10,779 bases of DNA from Candidatus Poseidoniia archaeon. GTDB taxonomy: Archaea > Thermoplasmatota > Poseidoniia > MGIII > CG-Epi1. The stretch is from positions 1-10,779 of the forward strand of contig JAPYSZ010000008.1 in the NCBI GenBank assembly GCA_029941645.1. Direction: 5' to 3'. Both the position numbers and the translations under genes were made by a program. The notes beneath the pieces were generated by a model, which was not told the DNA's origin, did not search any database, and worked only from the letters and a program-made list of their open reading frames with translations. How positions within the stretch are numbered: the stretch's first letter is position 1; each line of letters starts with the position of its first letter. This document shows positions 1 through 7,438 of the stretch, in pieces.

Positions 1-54
1 AGGGCAATATCCATAACGCTCCATTTCTGAAGCTGAAATAATTTGCTTGGGCAT
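1..54 (-). CDS. 5' end of a gene cut by the window edge; possibly a Cas4-like PD-(D/E)XK nuclease
   Basis: An ATG at base 54 on the minus strand opens 18 codons that run without a stop to the window edge and read MPKQIISASEMERYGYCP. The pattern Ser-x-Ser-Glu followed by Tyr-x-Tyr-Cys-Pro close to the N-terminus resembles the start of Cas4/Dna2-like PD-(D/E)XK nucleases, where the first cysteine of an iron-sulfur cluster sits in a Y-x-x-C-P context. None of the catalytic residues are in view, so the family is only a suggestion. No in-frame start codon lies upstream. The gene follows the 149-residue membrane protein gene in the same direction after about 50 bases, and it may have its own promoter (TTTATA at 91-96). 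That this is a real gene start is fairly likely; the function is weakly supported. Confidence 0.45.
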   Translation of the reverse strand, partial: MPKQIISASEMERYGYCP

Positions 55-90
55 GGGTTGAGTCCGGGATTGAGATATTGATAGCCTACG

Positions 91-96
91 TATAAA
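91..96 (-). promoter_or_regulatory. Candidate TATA box for the truncated gene at the left edge
   Basis: The minus strand reads CTTTATACG here, with TTTATA about 40 nt upstream of the ATG at base 54. Archaeal transcription usually starts about 25 nt downstream of the TATA centre, so this box would give a short leader of roughly 14 nt rather than a leaderless message. A weaker AT-rich stretch (TATCAATAT, about 75-83) lies at leaderless distance. The choice between the two is open. Confidence 0.3.
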
Positions 97-101
97 GACT
101 G

Positions 102-119
102 TTCTTAGAAATCTAAGAA
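102..119 (-). terminator. Perfect short palindrome over the stop codon of the 149-residue protein gene; possible weak terminator
   Basis: TTCTTAGA, two bases, then TCTAAGAA form a perfect 8-bp inverted repeat. As RNA it could fold with seven pairs and a four-base loop. It covers the TAA stop at 105-107 and lies just before the next minus-strand gene and its candidate TATA box. No clear U-tract follows, and archaeal termination mostly depends on U-tracts. A chance palindrome or a transcript-end structure are both possible. Confidence 0.25.
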
Positions 120-554
120 TTGGTCATGCCAAGCTAGATTACCATAGTCTTTTATTTTGTAACTATAAACGATATTCTGTTTGCCTTCTTTTCCGTTAAA
201 TTCTAAAACAATAACAAGATAGTATTCATCTGCATGCGGACCATCAAATAACAGGGGGGGAAGCTTAACAGATTGTTTTGCTTGTAGTATTCCGGGGTAA
301 TGCGTTTCAGTTTCTAACATTTCGCTATCATTCCAAACTGAACTTTTTATTTTTAAATCAGTTATTTCTTCGGTTCCTGCATTATTTATTTTAGATTGAA
401 CGAATAAGGCTGAATAGGAGCTGTGATAAACAGTATCAATTTCAATCTCAGTTCTTGGTATGATATAGGAATAACATATGAATACCAAGAATAAGGCAAG
501 TACTATAGTTCCTGATTTTACTAGAATTCTTTTTTGCTCTCTACTAAATATCAT
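105..554 (-). CDS. Small membrane-anchored extracytoplasmic protein, second gene of the giant-protein operon
   Basis: The product has 149 residues and I do not recognise a named family. Residues 1-13 are basic (REQKR), residues 14-33 form one hydrophobic membrane segment, and residues 35-149 are a soluble domain predicted to face outwards. That domain alternates hydrophobic and polar residues, with an early 'V-x-S-K-I-N-N-A-G-T-E-E-I' stretch. This is the look of a small immunoglobulin-like beta-sandwich of the CARDB or FxLYD type, but it is only a fold guess. The start is secure: ATG overlaps the TGA stop of the upstream giant gene (ATGA, 551-554), and a full GGAGG site lies 7 nt before it. 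The 4-nt overlap implies coupled translation, so the protein may anchor or assist the giant exported protein. No lipobox is seen. Confidence 0.8.
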   Translation of the reverse strand: MIFSREQKRILVKSGTIVLALFLVFICYSYIIPRTEIEIDTVYHSSYSALFVQSKINNAGTEEITDLKIKSSVWNDSEMLETETHYPGILQAKQSVKLPPLLFDGPHADEYYLVIVLEFNGKEGKQNIVYSYKIKDYGNLAWHDQFLDF

Positions 555-3500
555 AAGCTCGCCTCCAGCGATGCGATTAGACTCATACCAGGTTCTGGAA
601 GGATGTAATGTTTTTCATTATTACCTAATTCAGTATCTATTCCATTCTTTTGGACGCCTAACCAAGTCGGAAGAATATGATGTCCCGCTACACTCTTGAC
701 CCGTAAATCCATCAATACTGTCGATGTATTCAATTTTATTGGTCCGGCTTTTAATTTACCACCTATAGCAAATGATAATTCACCTCCTTTTGCATTTGCT
801 AATTCAAAAACAGGATATAATCCAAATAATTGTTTTGGAATGATTTCAACGTGCTCAATATCATTTGCATGAATTACCATATAATCAAGATAAAATTGTG
901 GTGTTGCGGGTGAATTTGTGGATATTAGATATGCACTTTCGATTCCTTGCGGTGAGTCAATTATGTAGTTAGCTCCCTCTAATCTCATACTTGTATTATC
1001 ACCTACATTAACAACGTCAATGAACGTCCCCGAATGTCCACCAGTATACCCTTCCTCGACTCGTAGTGTAACATCAATTTCTGGAGAGCTTGTAGTTACA
1101 AAAAGATCAGGGAATCCTTGGAAAATAAATGCTTTATCCATATCAAAATCATAATTGGGGTTAATTCCCATGTGAAATGATTCTGGTACATCATGAACTA
1201 TTGCCTCCGCAGATCTCCAATCCCCATAATCTTTGTTTGCTGTTTTTACCCAAATATAGTCTACAAGCCCTTCAGCCTCGTAAATAATGTCTATTTCTTT
1301 GCCAACTATAATATCTGCACGCAAATCTTTTGGTATCTTAGAGAAATAAATTTCATTGAAAGAATTTCCAGTTCTATTATGAGTTTTAAGATAGGATTTA
1401 CCAATACCTCCAGTATGTTCTATGTCAAAAATAGCGTCTAGGTCCCTTTCTTTACTTTTACCAATATTGAAATGTGCATCAATATTATTGTTTTCTCCGA
1501 CTTCATCTAAGAAAAGTTCGATAGCAGTTTCATTCATTCCTCTATCTAAGTCTAGATAAATCCATTTAGTTTTTGGAGACCAGTCACCTAAGTTTAGATT
1601 AATTATATCGGGCTCACCAAAGTCTGTTGTAAGTACTGCAGAGGTTACAGTTCCTTCTAAATAAAGGCGAAGAGCTTTTCCTTCATCATTCTGCCTCAAA
1701 ACAATTCCATGAGTCCATGCTAAGTCCATTCCAGTGACATTTCCTGAATCTAGGCTTAGTATGACTCTTGATGGAGCATTTGACGAATTAAAATTAACAT
1801 CAATCTTGTCACCTAAGCTAACATCTAGATTGATAGCCTCTGGCAGTGCCGTACAGCTGTTTTGGGGCTCCGTACAAGGCACAGCCAATTCCAGTCTAGT
1901 TTGTGATATTTTATCCTCGACAAGTGCATAGATTGAACCTAATGGTTTATTAGATTCAAAAGTTACGTTTCCTACTAAGGTAGAGTCTTTTTCGTTACGA
2001 TCATCTAAGAAAACAGAGGCATTCAAATCAAAATCATCAGGTAAATCATCAATTCGGAGCAGTACACTTTTGTTAGCAAAATTGTTAACATCTACTAGAA
2101 ATCTTTCCATTGGTGGAACATCATTGTTAAAATCCTCAAGATTAATATCTAATTTAGTTCCAGTTCCTTCGCCTTCCGGATCCCATAATTTTATTCCAAT
2201 ATTTGGTGAAATTCCTCTAACATATGCTTTCATATTCATTCCACCGTCATCAGACATATCAAGTGTTATTCCTTCAGTCCAATAAGTTTCCAATCCAGTA
2301 GAATCCCCTAATTCTATTTCAATAGCAATTAAATCAATTGCTTGATTTGAAGTGATATCAAATTCTAAAAGACCATCATTGATATCCATCACTATATCCA
2401 TGCTTCCTGGTAAATTTGGTACGTAAGCCTCAATACGGTATGGGTTTTCTTCATCTAATTGTTCAATCACTAAATAAACAGGCCCAATTTGCTTATTGGT
2501 ATTCATGCTTACAGATCCTTGGAGCGTCAAGTTGTCAACGGTTGCATTCAAAATTAAATCTGCCGTTAAATCAAGATCAAGACCAACAGGTATATTCTCG
2601 ATAAAAGCAGTTACTTTAGGACCAATTATACCGTCTTCTTGGAATATAAGGTATTCAGCAGTCTCGCGTGAATTAAAATCATCAAGACTCAGTTTAAGAT
2701 CTATTTTATCACCTTTTGACGTGTAATTTGCGTCGACAGCTTGAGGTAATCCTTTCAATAACATTCTTGCACCAAGAATGGTTCCTCCTTCTACTTCTTT
2801 CTGACTAGACCACAGACCTTCAACCCATCGTGGTTCTTCATCTAATAATTCTATGTTTCCTTTGTCTACCCATGCCGTTATTGATACTTCTTCATCTATA
2901 TTGTAAAGGAATCTAGCTACGGTTTCAAAAGATTCAACGTTTGTAACTAAATTAATAGATAGACCTGCCACAGTGTTTACTAAGGCTTTTCCAATATCAG
3001 ATAAAGCTTCAATAAATCTAGCGACATCTCTTAAATCATTTACTTCTCCTACATCACTACTTATTAGATTATTTGCATCTAATATAGGGACAGTAACAAT
3101 AATTTCAGCTGGTAACGTATCAACAAACACATAGGCATCAAGTCCTTTGTAATCCTCCTCATAGACAGTATCATCTATTGCTCCTATTTTGAATTGAACT
3201 GGTTGCCTATGGTTAATTTTGAAATCTGCTAATTCTCCACTACCATCATCATCTAGTCTTAATGCTTGAATCCAGCTTAAATTACCTGCTAAACTAGCGG
3301 TCTCATTTTCTAGTCCCATGTTGTTTTGATACAACATAACAGAACTTCCATTGTATACAGAATGATCCCATATCCATGAGGTTGCTTTACCATTTTCAGT
3401 GACATTAGTAATGGCAAAAGTAAAATTAAACCAACTATCTGTAATTAATCTCAGATTTCCTTCGGAATTAGCAATCTCAGCAGAACCAGGTAAATGTTCT

Positions 3501-6010
3501 AATTTGAGTCTTGAATAAATTCCGCTAGCAAAACTTGTAAAAATTATATTATCAATTATTTCAGTTGCACTGTTTCCTCCAGCATAAACCAAGTTTCCAT
3601 TATCAACATTTAGAGTAATATTACTTGGAACATTACTAAGAGTTATGTTTGCCCAGTGCGAGGTATCACCGGTGTTATCAATACCCTCAAAATAAACTCT
3701 AAAGGGTTTATCGCGTGCCGGATCCATTGTGAGTGAAATATTTGTAATACCTTCACGAGAATAGAAATCTATATCTCCAATATCGGTAATTCTTGCACTG
3801 AAGCTATAATCTTCGTTATTTGAGGAAATAATAGATCTAGAATCAGGAGCATTATCATCAAAATATGCAGATTCATTATAGATTGCAAAAAAATCATCAC
3901 CGCTTCCATCTTTCAAATCTAAATATCGATCACTAGTCAAATATACAAATAATTCATTTAGATAGGTAGGCTGATTTTGTCTATTTCGAATTCTTATTGC
4001 AACCTCTCCGTCACCTTCCCCTATCGTAGATTGTAAAACTGCTTGTGGGATTGATCTTAGTAAATCACCAACATAAACAATTCTACCAGCTAGTCCTAAC
4101 AAAATGTCACTAATAAATCCACCAACTAGTGAACTATCTAAATTATCTGGATTATCATTAACTGGAATGGTTGATCCTCCACTTTCATCTAGTTTCAAGT
4201 TTCCTTCAAGAACTAGGTTTTCTGGCAAATCTTTAATCTCTAGACCCGTAAATAATCTGTAATCATGGTCAGCCCATGTTGCTCCTCGACCATCTTCGGT
4301 ATAATACTCATAATCTCCATAAATAATGGATTCAACAGGTTCAGTTGCATGAAATTCAACGACTGTCCAATTCTTTTCAGCTGTAGATTCATTCCTTACT
4401 TCTAACCAAAAAGAAGCTTCAGGCATATTCAAATCATCTAAGCATACTTCATCCCCTTCAGAATTAATTGTACAGACTGGTACTCCTGTAACATCAGCTA
4501 CAATATGAGATAAGAAAGAATCCTGTCCTTCCCCAGGATTTAGATTATATTCATAGTATTGGAAACCCAAATCAAATTTCTTATTTGGTTCGTTAGGGTT
4601 GGTTGTTTCAGCAGATGGCGCATAGATTTCAATGGCATCTCTCTCCACGCCCTCATTTGATTGAGACACAATTCTGACTTTTAATTCATCAGGAACTTTA
4701 CCTCTTGGGTTTTCCAAATCAACTTTAATGAAAGTTATTTCTTCAAGAGCATCTCCCGGATTTATAGTAGTACCACTGCTCCAGTTATATTTTAGGTATC
4801 CAATTGCTATTTCCAAAGAATCAATTCCATTATTGAGAGGATTCCCCGTATCATTGTTCATTGCGATTGCAATTTCATATGGTGCATTTACATAATCAAC
4901 ATCACCAGGGTTTAGACCGATTCCTCCACTACCATCTGTACCTATAGTGAAAATAAACTCTTCAATAACTACGGTTAATGAATATTCATCTGGAGTCTCA
5001 TTAGCAGGGAATTGAGTATTTACTCCCCAAACATAGGTTTGATCATCGTCATTTTCATTTGAATATGTAATCCCTCTTACTATGGCAACATCTAAAGTTT
5101 GATTCAAATCTTGCAATTCTTGTAATTCAAATGCAAGTCCAACATTTGCTTCTAATCCCACGTCACCATTGATTGGATTTAAATCGGTTTGATCGTTTAA
5201 CAAATCATTTATTACAGGCACTAGTCTAACTCTGATTTCGTCATTTCCGTCTTCATCAATGTCAATTGGAATCCAAGCTTGTTCACCTTCATCAAGAATA
5301 GTAATAAATCCTACAATAAATTGAATAATATCATTTTGGAGTTCAAGAGATTCAATCCAAGCAGTGATTATAGCAGTTGATGCCCCCCAAATAGTTGATG
5401 CTAGATTTGCTTCTTCAACACCTTCTTCACATGGCTCATCTGGAGGAGCACTATCACCACAGCCGCTTACATCTATTATTCCATTTCCGTTTGCGTCGTA
5501 GGCCCAATATATCAGGTAAGTTTCAGTAAAAATAGATAAAGCAGTGTCAAGGAAAGAATCTTGATAGAGATCTGCATCATTTAGCATCGTTTCAATTATG
5601 TCAGCTCGGATAGGCTCAGGATCATTAACTTCAGTAGGTTTCAATCCTCGTTCTGAATAGTCGTATACTATAGTTTCATAATCATCAATATCAGCAACCA
5701 CATTCTCACTTTCATCCTTGTTATTCATAACAACTTTGCGGGCTTCTAATAATGACAAATCAAGTTCATTCCCTTCATGGATTGATCTCAGAAAGTTCAA
5801 TTCATCAATTACATTTTTGTCTACTTGGTCGTTTCTTTGATTAACACTTTGGAAAAAGGTATCTAATTCTTGGGCAGTACCATAATTTGCTTCAAGATTG
5901 GCAGGTCCAGTGGCTGTAGGCACCATTACAACCTGAAGAACCATAACTAAAATTACTGAAAGAGTGATAATACGTTTCCGATTCAGCACCTTGAATGATG
6001 ATATCTTCAT
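551..6010 (-). CDS. Giant exported repeat protein (about 1819 residues), probable cell-surface protein
   Basis: No named family is recognised. I place the start at the ATG at 6010, not at an in-frame ATG at 6055. A TATA box lies 27 nt upstream of 6010, and this start puts a classic export signal at the N-terminus: basic RKR at residues 11-13, then a hydrophobic core at 14-30 and a Pro/Thr/Ala-rich cleavage-like region. Residues about 40-330 are acidic and include Ca-binding-like loops (DANGNGIID at 172-180, DIDEDGND at 250-257). Residues about 580-1640 carry degenerate beta-rich repeats marked by a recurring hydrophobic-Pro turn and, in the second half, a Trp every 166-188 residues. There are six cysteines in three close pairs and about 25 N-x-S/T sequons. 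The protein is rich in Asp, Glu and Asn and poor in Lys and Arg. No C-terminal membrane anchor is seen. It is likely secreted or attached through partners; a structural, adhesive or transport role cannot be decided. Confidence 0.85.
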   Translation of the reverse strand: MKISSFKVLNRKRIITLSVILVMVLQVVMVPTATGPANLEANYGTAQELDTFFQSVNQRNDQVDKNVIDELNFLRSIHEGNELDLSLLEARKVVMNNKDESENVVADIDDYETIVYDYSERGLKPTEVNDPEPIRADIIETMLNDADLYQDSFLDTALSIFTETYLIYWAYDANGNGIIDVSGCGDSAPPDEPCEEGVEEANLASTIWGASTAIITAWIESLELQNDIIQFIVGFITILDEGEQAWIPIDIDEDGNDEIRVRLVPVINDLLNDQTDLNPINGDVGLEANVGLAFELQELQDLNQTLDVAIVRGITYSNENDDDQTYVWGVNTQFPANETPDEYSLTVVIEEFIFTIGTDGSGGIGLNPGDVDYVNAPYEIAIAMNNDTGNPLNNGIDSLEIAIGYLKYNWSSGTTINPGDALEEITFIKVDLENPRGKVPDELKVRIVSQSNEGVERDAIEIYAPSAETTNPNEPNKKFDLGFQYYEYNLNPGEGQDSFLSHIVADVTGVPVCTINSEGDEVCLDDLNMPEASFWLEVRNESTAEKNWTVVEFHATEPVESIIYGDYEYYTEDGRGATWADHDYRLFTGLEIKDLPENLVLEGNLKLDESGGSTIPVNDNPDNLDSSLVGGFISDILLGLAGRIVYVGDLLRSIPQAVLQSTIGEGDGEVAIRIRNRQNQPTYLNELFVYLTSDRYLDLKDGSGDDFFAIYNESAYFDDNAPDSRSIISSNNEDYSFSARITDIGDIDFYSREGITNISLTMDPARDKPFRVYFEGIDNTGDTSHWANITLSNVPSNITLNVDNGNLVYAGGNSATEIIDNIIFTSFASGIYSRLKLEHLPGSAEIANSEGNLRLITDSWFNFTFAITNVTENGKATSWIWDHSVYNGSSVMLYQNNMGLENETASLAGNLSWIQALRLDDDGSGELADFKINHRQPVQFKIGAIDDTVYEEDYKGLDAYVFVDTLPAEIIVTVPILDANNLISSDVGEVNDLRDVARFIEALSDIGKALVNTVAGLSINLVTNVESFETVARFLYNIDEEVSITAWVDKGNIELLDEEPRWVEGLWSSQKEVEGGTILGARMLLKGLPQAVDANYTSKGDKIDLKLSLDDFNSRETAEYLIFQEDGIIGPKVTAFIENIPVGLDLDLTADLILNATVDNLTLQGSVSMNTNKQIGPVYLVIEQLDEENPYRIEAYVPNLPGSMDIVMDINDGLLEFDITSNQAIDLIAIEIELGDSTGLETYWTEGITLDMSDDGGMNMKAYVRGISPNIGIKLWDPEGEGTGTKLDINLEDFNNDVPPMERFLVDVNNFANKSVLLRIDDLPDDFDLNASVFLDDRNEKDSTLVGNVTFESNKPLGSIYALVEDKISQTRLELAVPCTEPQNSCTALPEAINLDVSLGDKIDVNFNSSNAPSRVILSLDSGNVTGMDLAWTHGIVLRQNDEGKALRLYLEGTVTSAVLTTDFGEPDIINLNLGDWSPKTKWIYLDLDRGMNETAIELFLDEVGENNNIDAHFNIGKSKERDLDAIFDIEHTGGIGKSYLKTHNRTGNSFNEIYFSKIPKDLRADIIVGKEIDIIYEAEGLVDYIWVKTANKDYGDWRSAEAIVHDVPESFHMGINPNYDFDMDKAFIFQGFPDLFVTTSSPEIDVTLRVEEGYTGGHSGTFIDVVNVGDNTSMRLEGANYIIDSPQGIESAYLISTNSPATPQFYLDYMVIHANDIEHVEIIPKQLFGLYPVFELANAKGGELSFAIGGKLKAGPIKLNTSTVLMDLRVKSVAGHHILPTWLGVQKNGIDTELGNNEKHYILPEPGMSLIASLEASL
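562..566 (-). promoter_or_regulatory. Shine-Dalgarno site GGAGG for the 149-residue protein
   Basis: The minus strand reads GGAGGCGAGCTT before the ATG at 554, giving a perfect GGAGG with 7 nt spacing, complementary to the usual archaeal 16S 3' end. It lies inside the last codons of the giant gene and fixes the start of the downstream gene. Confidence 0.8.
1091..4276 (-). repeat. Degenerate protein-level tandem modules within the giant exported protein
   Basis: Residues about 579-1640, numbered from the ATG at 6010, contain at least 13 copies of a short signature. A Leu/Ile/Val-Pro is followed by about two residues and then a strand of alternating hydrophobic residues, as in LPGSMDIVMDI, LPEAINLDVSL and LPDDFDLNASV. 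The Pro positions are about 596, 655, 795, 841, 967, 1089, 1141, 1201, 1324, 1390, 1560, 1609 and 1634. Overlaid on this is a longer period in the second half, marked by Trp at 881, 1062, 1244, 1432 and 1598. Conserved module pieces include YWTEGITL with AWTHGIVL, and NKQIGPVYLVIE with NKPLGSIYALVE. The repeats are not visible at DNA level, so they are old duplications. Confidence 0.6.
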
Positions 6011-6033
6011 TATTGTTATTGAGAAACCATCTC

Positions 6034-6042
6034 TATAAATAA
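6034..6042 (-). promoter_or_regulatory. TATA box for the giant-protein operon
   Basis: The minus strand reads TTATTTATA, followed by GAG. Its centre is about 27 nt upstream of the ATG at 6010, the spacing of a leaderless archaeal transcript. It lies inside the first codons of the longer reading that would start at 6055, which argues against that longer start. Confidence 0.65.
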
Positions 6043-6070
6043 GGTTATTAGCCATAAATAATAGATTGAT

Positions 6071-6078
6071 TTTATATA
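6071..6078 (+). promoter_or_regulatory. TATA box for ftsZ and the downstream operon
   Basis: TTTATATA matches the archaeal TATA consensus closely. Its centre is 26 nt upstream of the ATG at 6101, so transcription should begin at or next to the start codon. It lies only about 37 bp from the oppositely directed TATA box of the giant gene. Confidence 0.7.
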
Positions 6079-6100
6079 GTGAATCAATTTCGATGTGAAA

Positions 6101-7192
6101 ATGAGTGACGAGCCTTTACAAGATATCATCGCAGATGAAGGAGCTTTTAAGGGAGAAACGGATGAGAGTGAGTTAGAAGCCCTAGTATCTAAATTAAAGA
6201 CGAATATATTGATAATAGGCAGTGGTGGAGCGGGAAATAATACACTAACCAGGCTCTATAAAGAGGGAATGACGACTATTGAACTATTAGCAGTTAATAC
6301 AGATGCACAACATCTGCTCAATACTCCAATTCCACATCGAATGCTTATTGGAAAACAATTAACTAAAGGATTAGGTGCAGGTTCCGAACCAAGTACTGGA
6401 GAAGGTGCAGCAGAAGAAGCTAGGTCAGAAATTTTAGAAGCATGTCAAGACGCAGATATAGTATTTCTTACAGGTGGCCTTGGCGGAGGTACAGGTACAG
6501 GGTCACTTCCTGTAATTGCAAAACTAGCAAAAGACCGTGGTGCCCTCACAATTGCAATAGTAACACTTCCATTCAGTAATGAAGGGGCGCGTCGTGGCAG
6601 AAATGCTCGTTTAGGATTAGAAAAATTACGTAAATCTGCAGATACCGTTATTGTTATTCCAAACGATAAATTATTACAAGATGAAATTATGAATTTACCA
6701 TTAAACTTAGCATTCCGTCAAGCAGATGAGATATTAGGCAATGCAATAAAGTGTATGACTGAAATAACATCACAAGGTGGCTTAGTCAACATAGATTTCG
6801 CAGATATGCGTTCTATTATGGATGGAGGTGGTGTAGCGATGATTGGAATGGGCGAAGGGCAAGGTCAAAATCGTGCATCAGATGCCGTTATTGCAGCACT
6901 AACATCACCTTTGTTGGAGATAGACATTGGAGAGTCTGAAGGGGCACTTGTAAATGTTACCGGTGGAGATGATATGACCCTCCACGAAGCCCATGAAGTT
7001 GTTAAAGAAGTACATAGTAAGATTAATAAAGATGCCCGAATCATTTGGGGAGCTTCGATAGATTCTACTCTCGAGCATCAAATACGAGTGATGCTCGTAG
7101 TTACTGGTGTTAAGTCCCCTCAGATATTGGGACCATCGTCGGGAGTAGATGACGGGTTGCAAAGTAGATACGGAATAGAATTTGTACAATAG
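6101..7192 (+). CDS. ftsZ: Cell division GTPase FtsZ, FtsZ1-like by context
   Basis: This is a tubulin-superfamily GTPase that polymerises into the division ring at mid-cell; the product is 363 residues. Visible motifs are the nucleotide-binding GGAGNN at 42-47, the tubulin signature GGGTGTG at 128-134, the NEGARRGRNA stretch near 160-169, and the T7 synergy loop NIDFAD at 230-235, whose acidic residues complete the GTPase site of the next subunit. The C-terminal domain keeps the SPLLEIDI...LVNVTGG pattern. An N-terminal acidic extension of about 30 residues precedes the core, and the tail after the core is short. I choose the ATG at 6101 over an in-frame GTG at 6095 because the TATA box lies 26 nt before 6101. 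The gene sits directly upstream of secE and spt5, the known setting of FtsZ1 in haloarchaea and other euryarchaea. The residues before the signature (TGGL) differ from the common TAGM. Confidence 0.96.
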   Translation: MSDEPLQDIIADEGAFKGETDESELEALVSKLKTNILIIGSGGAGNNTLTRLYKEGMTTIELLAVNTDAQHLLNTPIPHRMLIGKQLTKGLGAGSEPSTGEGAAEEARSEILEACQDADIVFLTGGLGGGTGTGSLPVIAKLAKDRGALTIAIVTLPFSNEGARRGRNARLGLEKLRKSADTVIVIPNDKLLQDEIMNLPLNLAFRQADEILGNAIKCMTEITSQGGLVNIDFADMRSIMDGGGVAMIGMGEGQGQNRASDAVIAALTSPLLEIDIGESEGALVNVTGGDDMTLHEAHEVVKEVHSKINKDARIIWGASIDSTLEHQIRVMLVVTGVKSPQILGPSSGVDDGLQSRYGIEFVQ

Positions 7193-7194
7193 CC

Positions 7195-7434
7195 ATGAGT
7201 TTCATCGAAAAAATCTGGCAAACGCAAAACAAGTTTGAGGAACGATTCAGGCGAATTGGTAGAGGACAGTATGGCCGCGTTTTACGGTTAGCCCGTAAGC
7301 CTACTGCAGATGAATTCGTTAAAAGTTCATGGGTTGTAGGGATAGGTATTGCAATTGTAGGTGCAATTGGTTTTATCGTCTATTATATATGGTTAAAAGC
7401 ACCTCCTGTTATATCAGATTTATTAGGAATTTAG
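7195..7434 (+). CDS. secE: Preprotein translocase subunit SecE (Sec61-gamma)
   Basis: SecE is the small clamp subunit of the SecYEG protein-conducting channel in the cytoplasmic membrane. The 79-residue product has an amphipathic N-terminal helix (about 1-30), the family hallmark RKPTADEF at 34-41, and one membrane span at about 46-66. This single-span form is the archaeal and eukaryotic type. The gene starts 2 nt after the ftsZ stop and ends 4 nt before spt5. No Shine-Dalgarno site is evident, so translation is probably coupled to ftsZ. The secE-spt5 pairing is conserved across archaea and mirrors bacterial secE-nusG. The N-terminus is somewhat longer than in the shortest archaeal SecE proteins. 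Confidence 0.93.
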   Translation: MSFIEKIWQTQNKFEERFRRIGRGQYGRVLRLARKPTADEFVKSSWVVGIGIAIVGAIGFIVYYIWLKAPPVISDLLGI

Positions 7435-7438
7435 GAAA

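Noticed and set aside
478..2726. Several open frames of 60-80 codons on the plus strand opposite the giant gene
   Set aside because: They lie entirely antisense to a long, convincing coding region, lack promoters or ribosome sites, and have no recognisable protein features.
6011..6055. Upstream in-frame ATG at 6055 for the giant protein
   Set aside because: The TATA box at 6034-6042 lies inside this extension, and the export signal fits an N-terminus beginning at 6010.
6095..6100. GTG start for FtsZ two codons upstream of the chosen ATG
   Set aside because: It would be only about 20 nt from the TATA centre, against 26 nt for the ATG at 6101; an ATG is also the stronger codon.
7401..7407. 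ACCTCCT inside secE, identical to the archaeal anti-Shine-Dalgarno core
   Set aside because: It encodes Ala-Pro-Pro at the SecE C-terminus, and there is no partner site nearby that would make a switch plausible.
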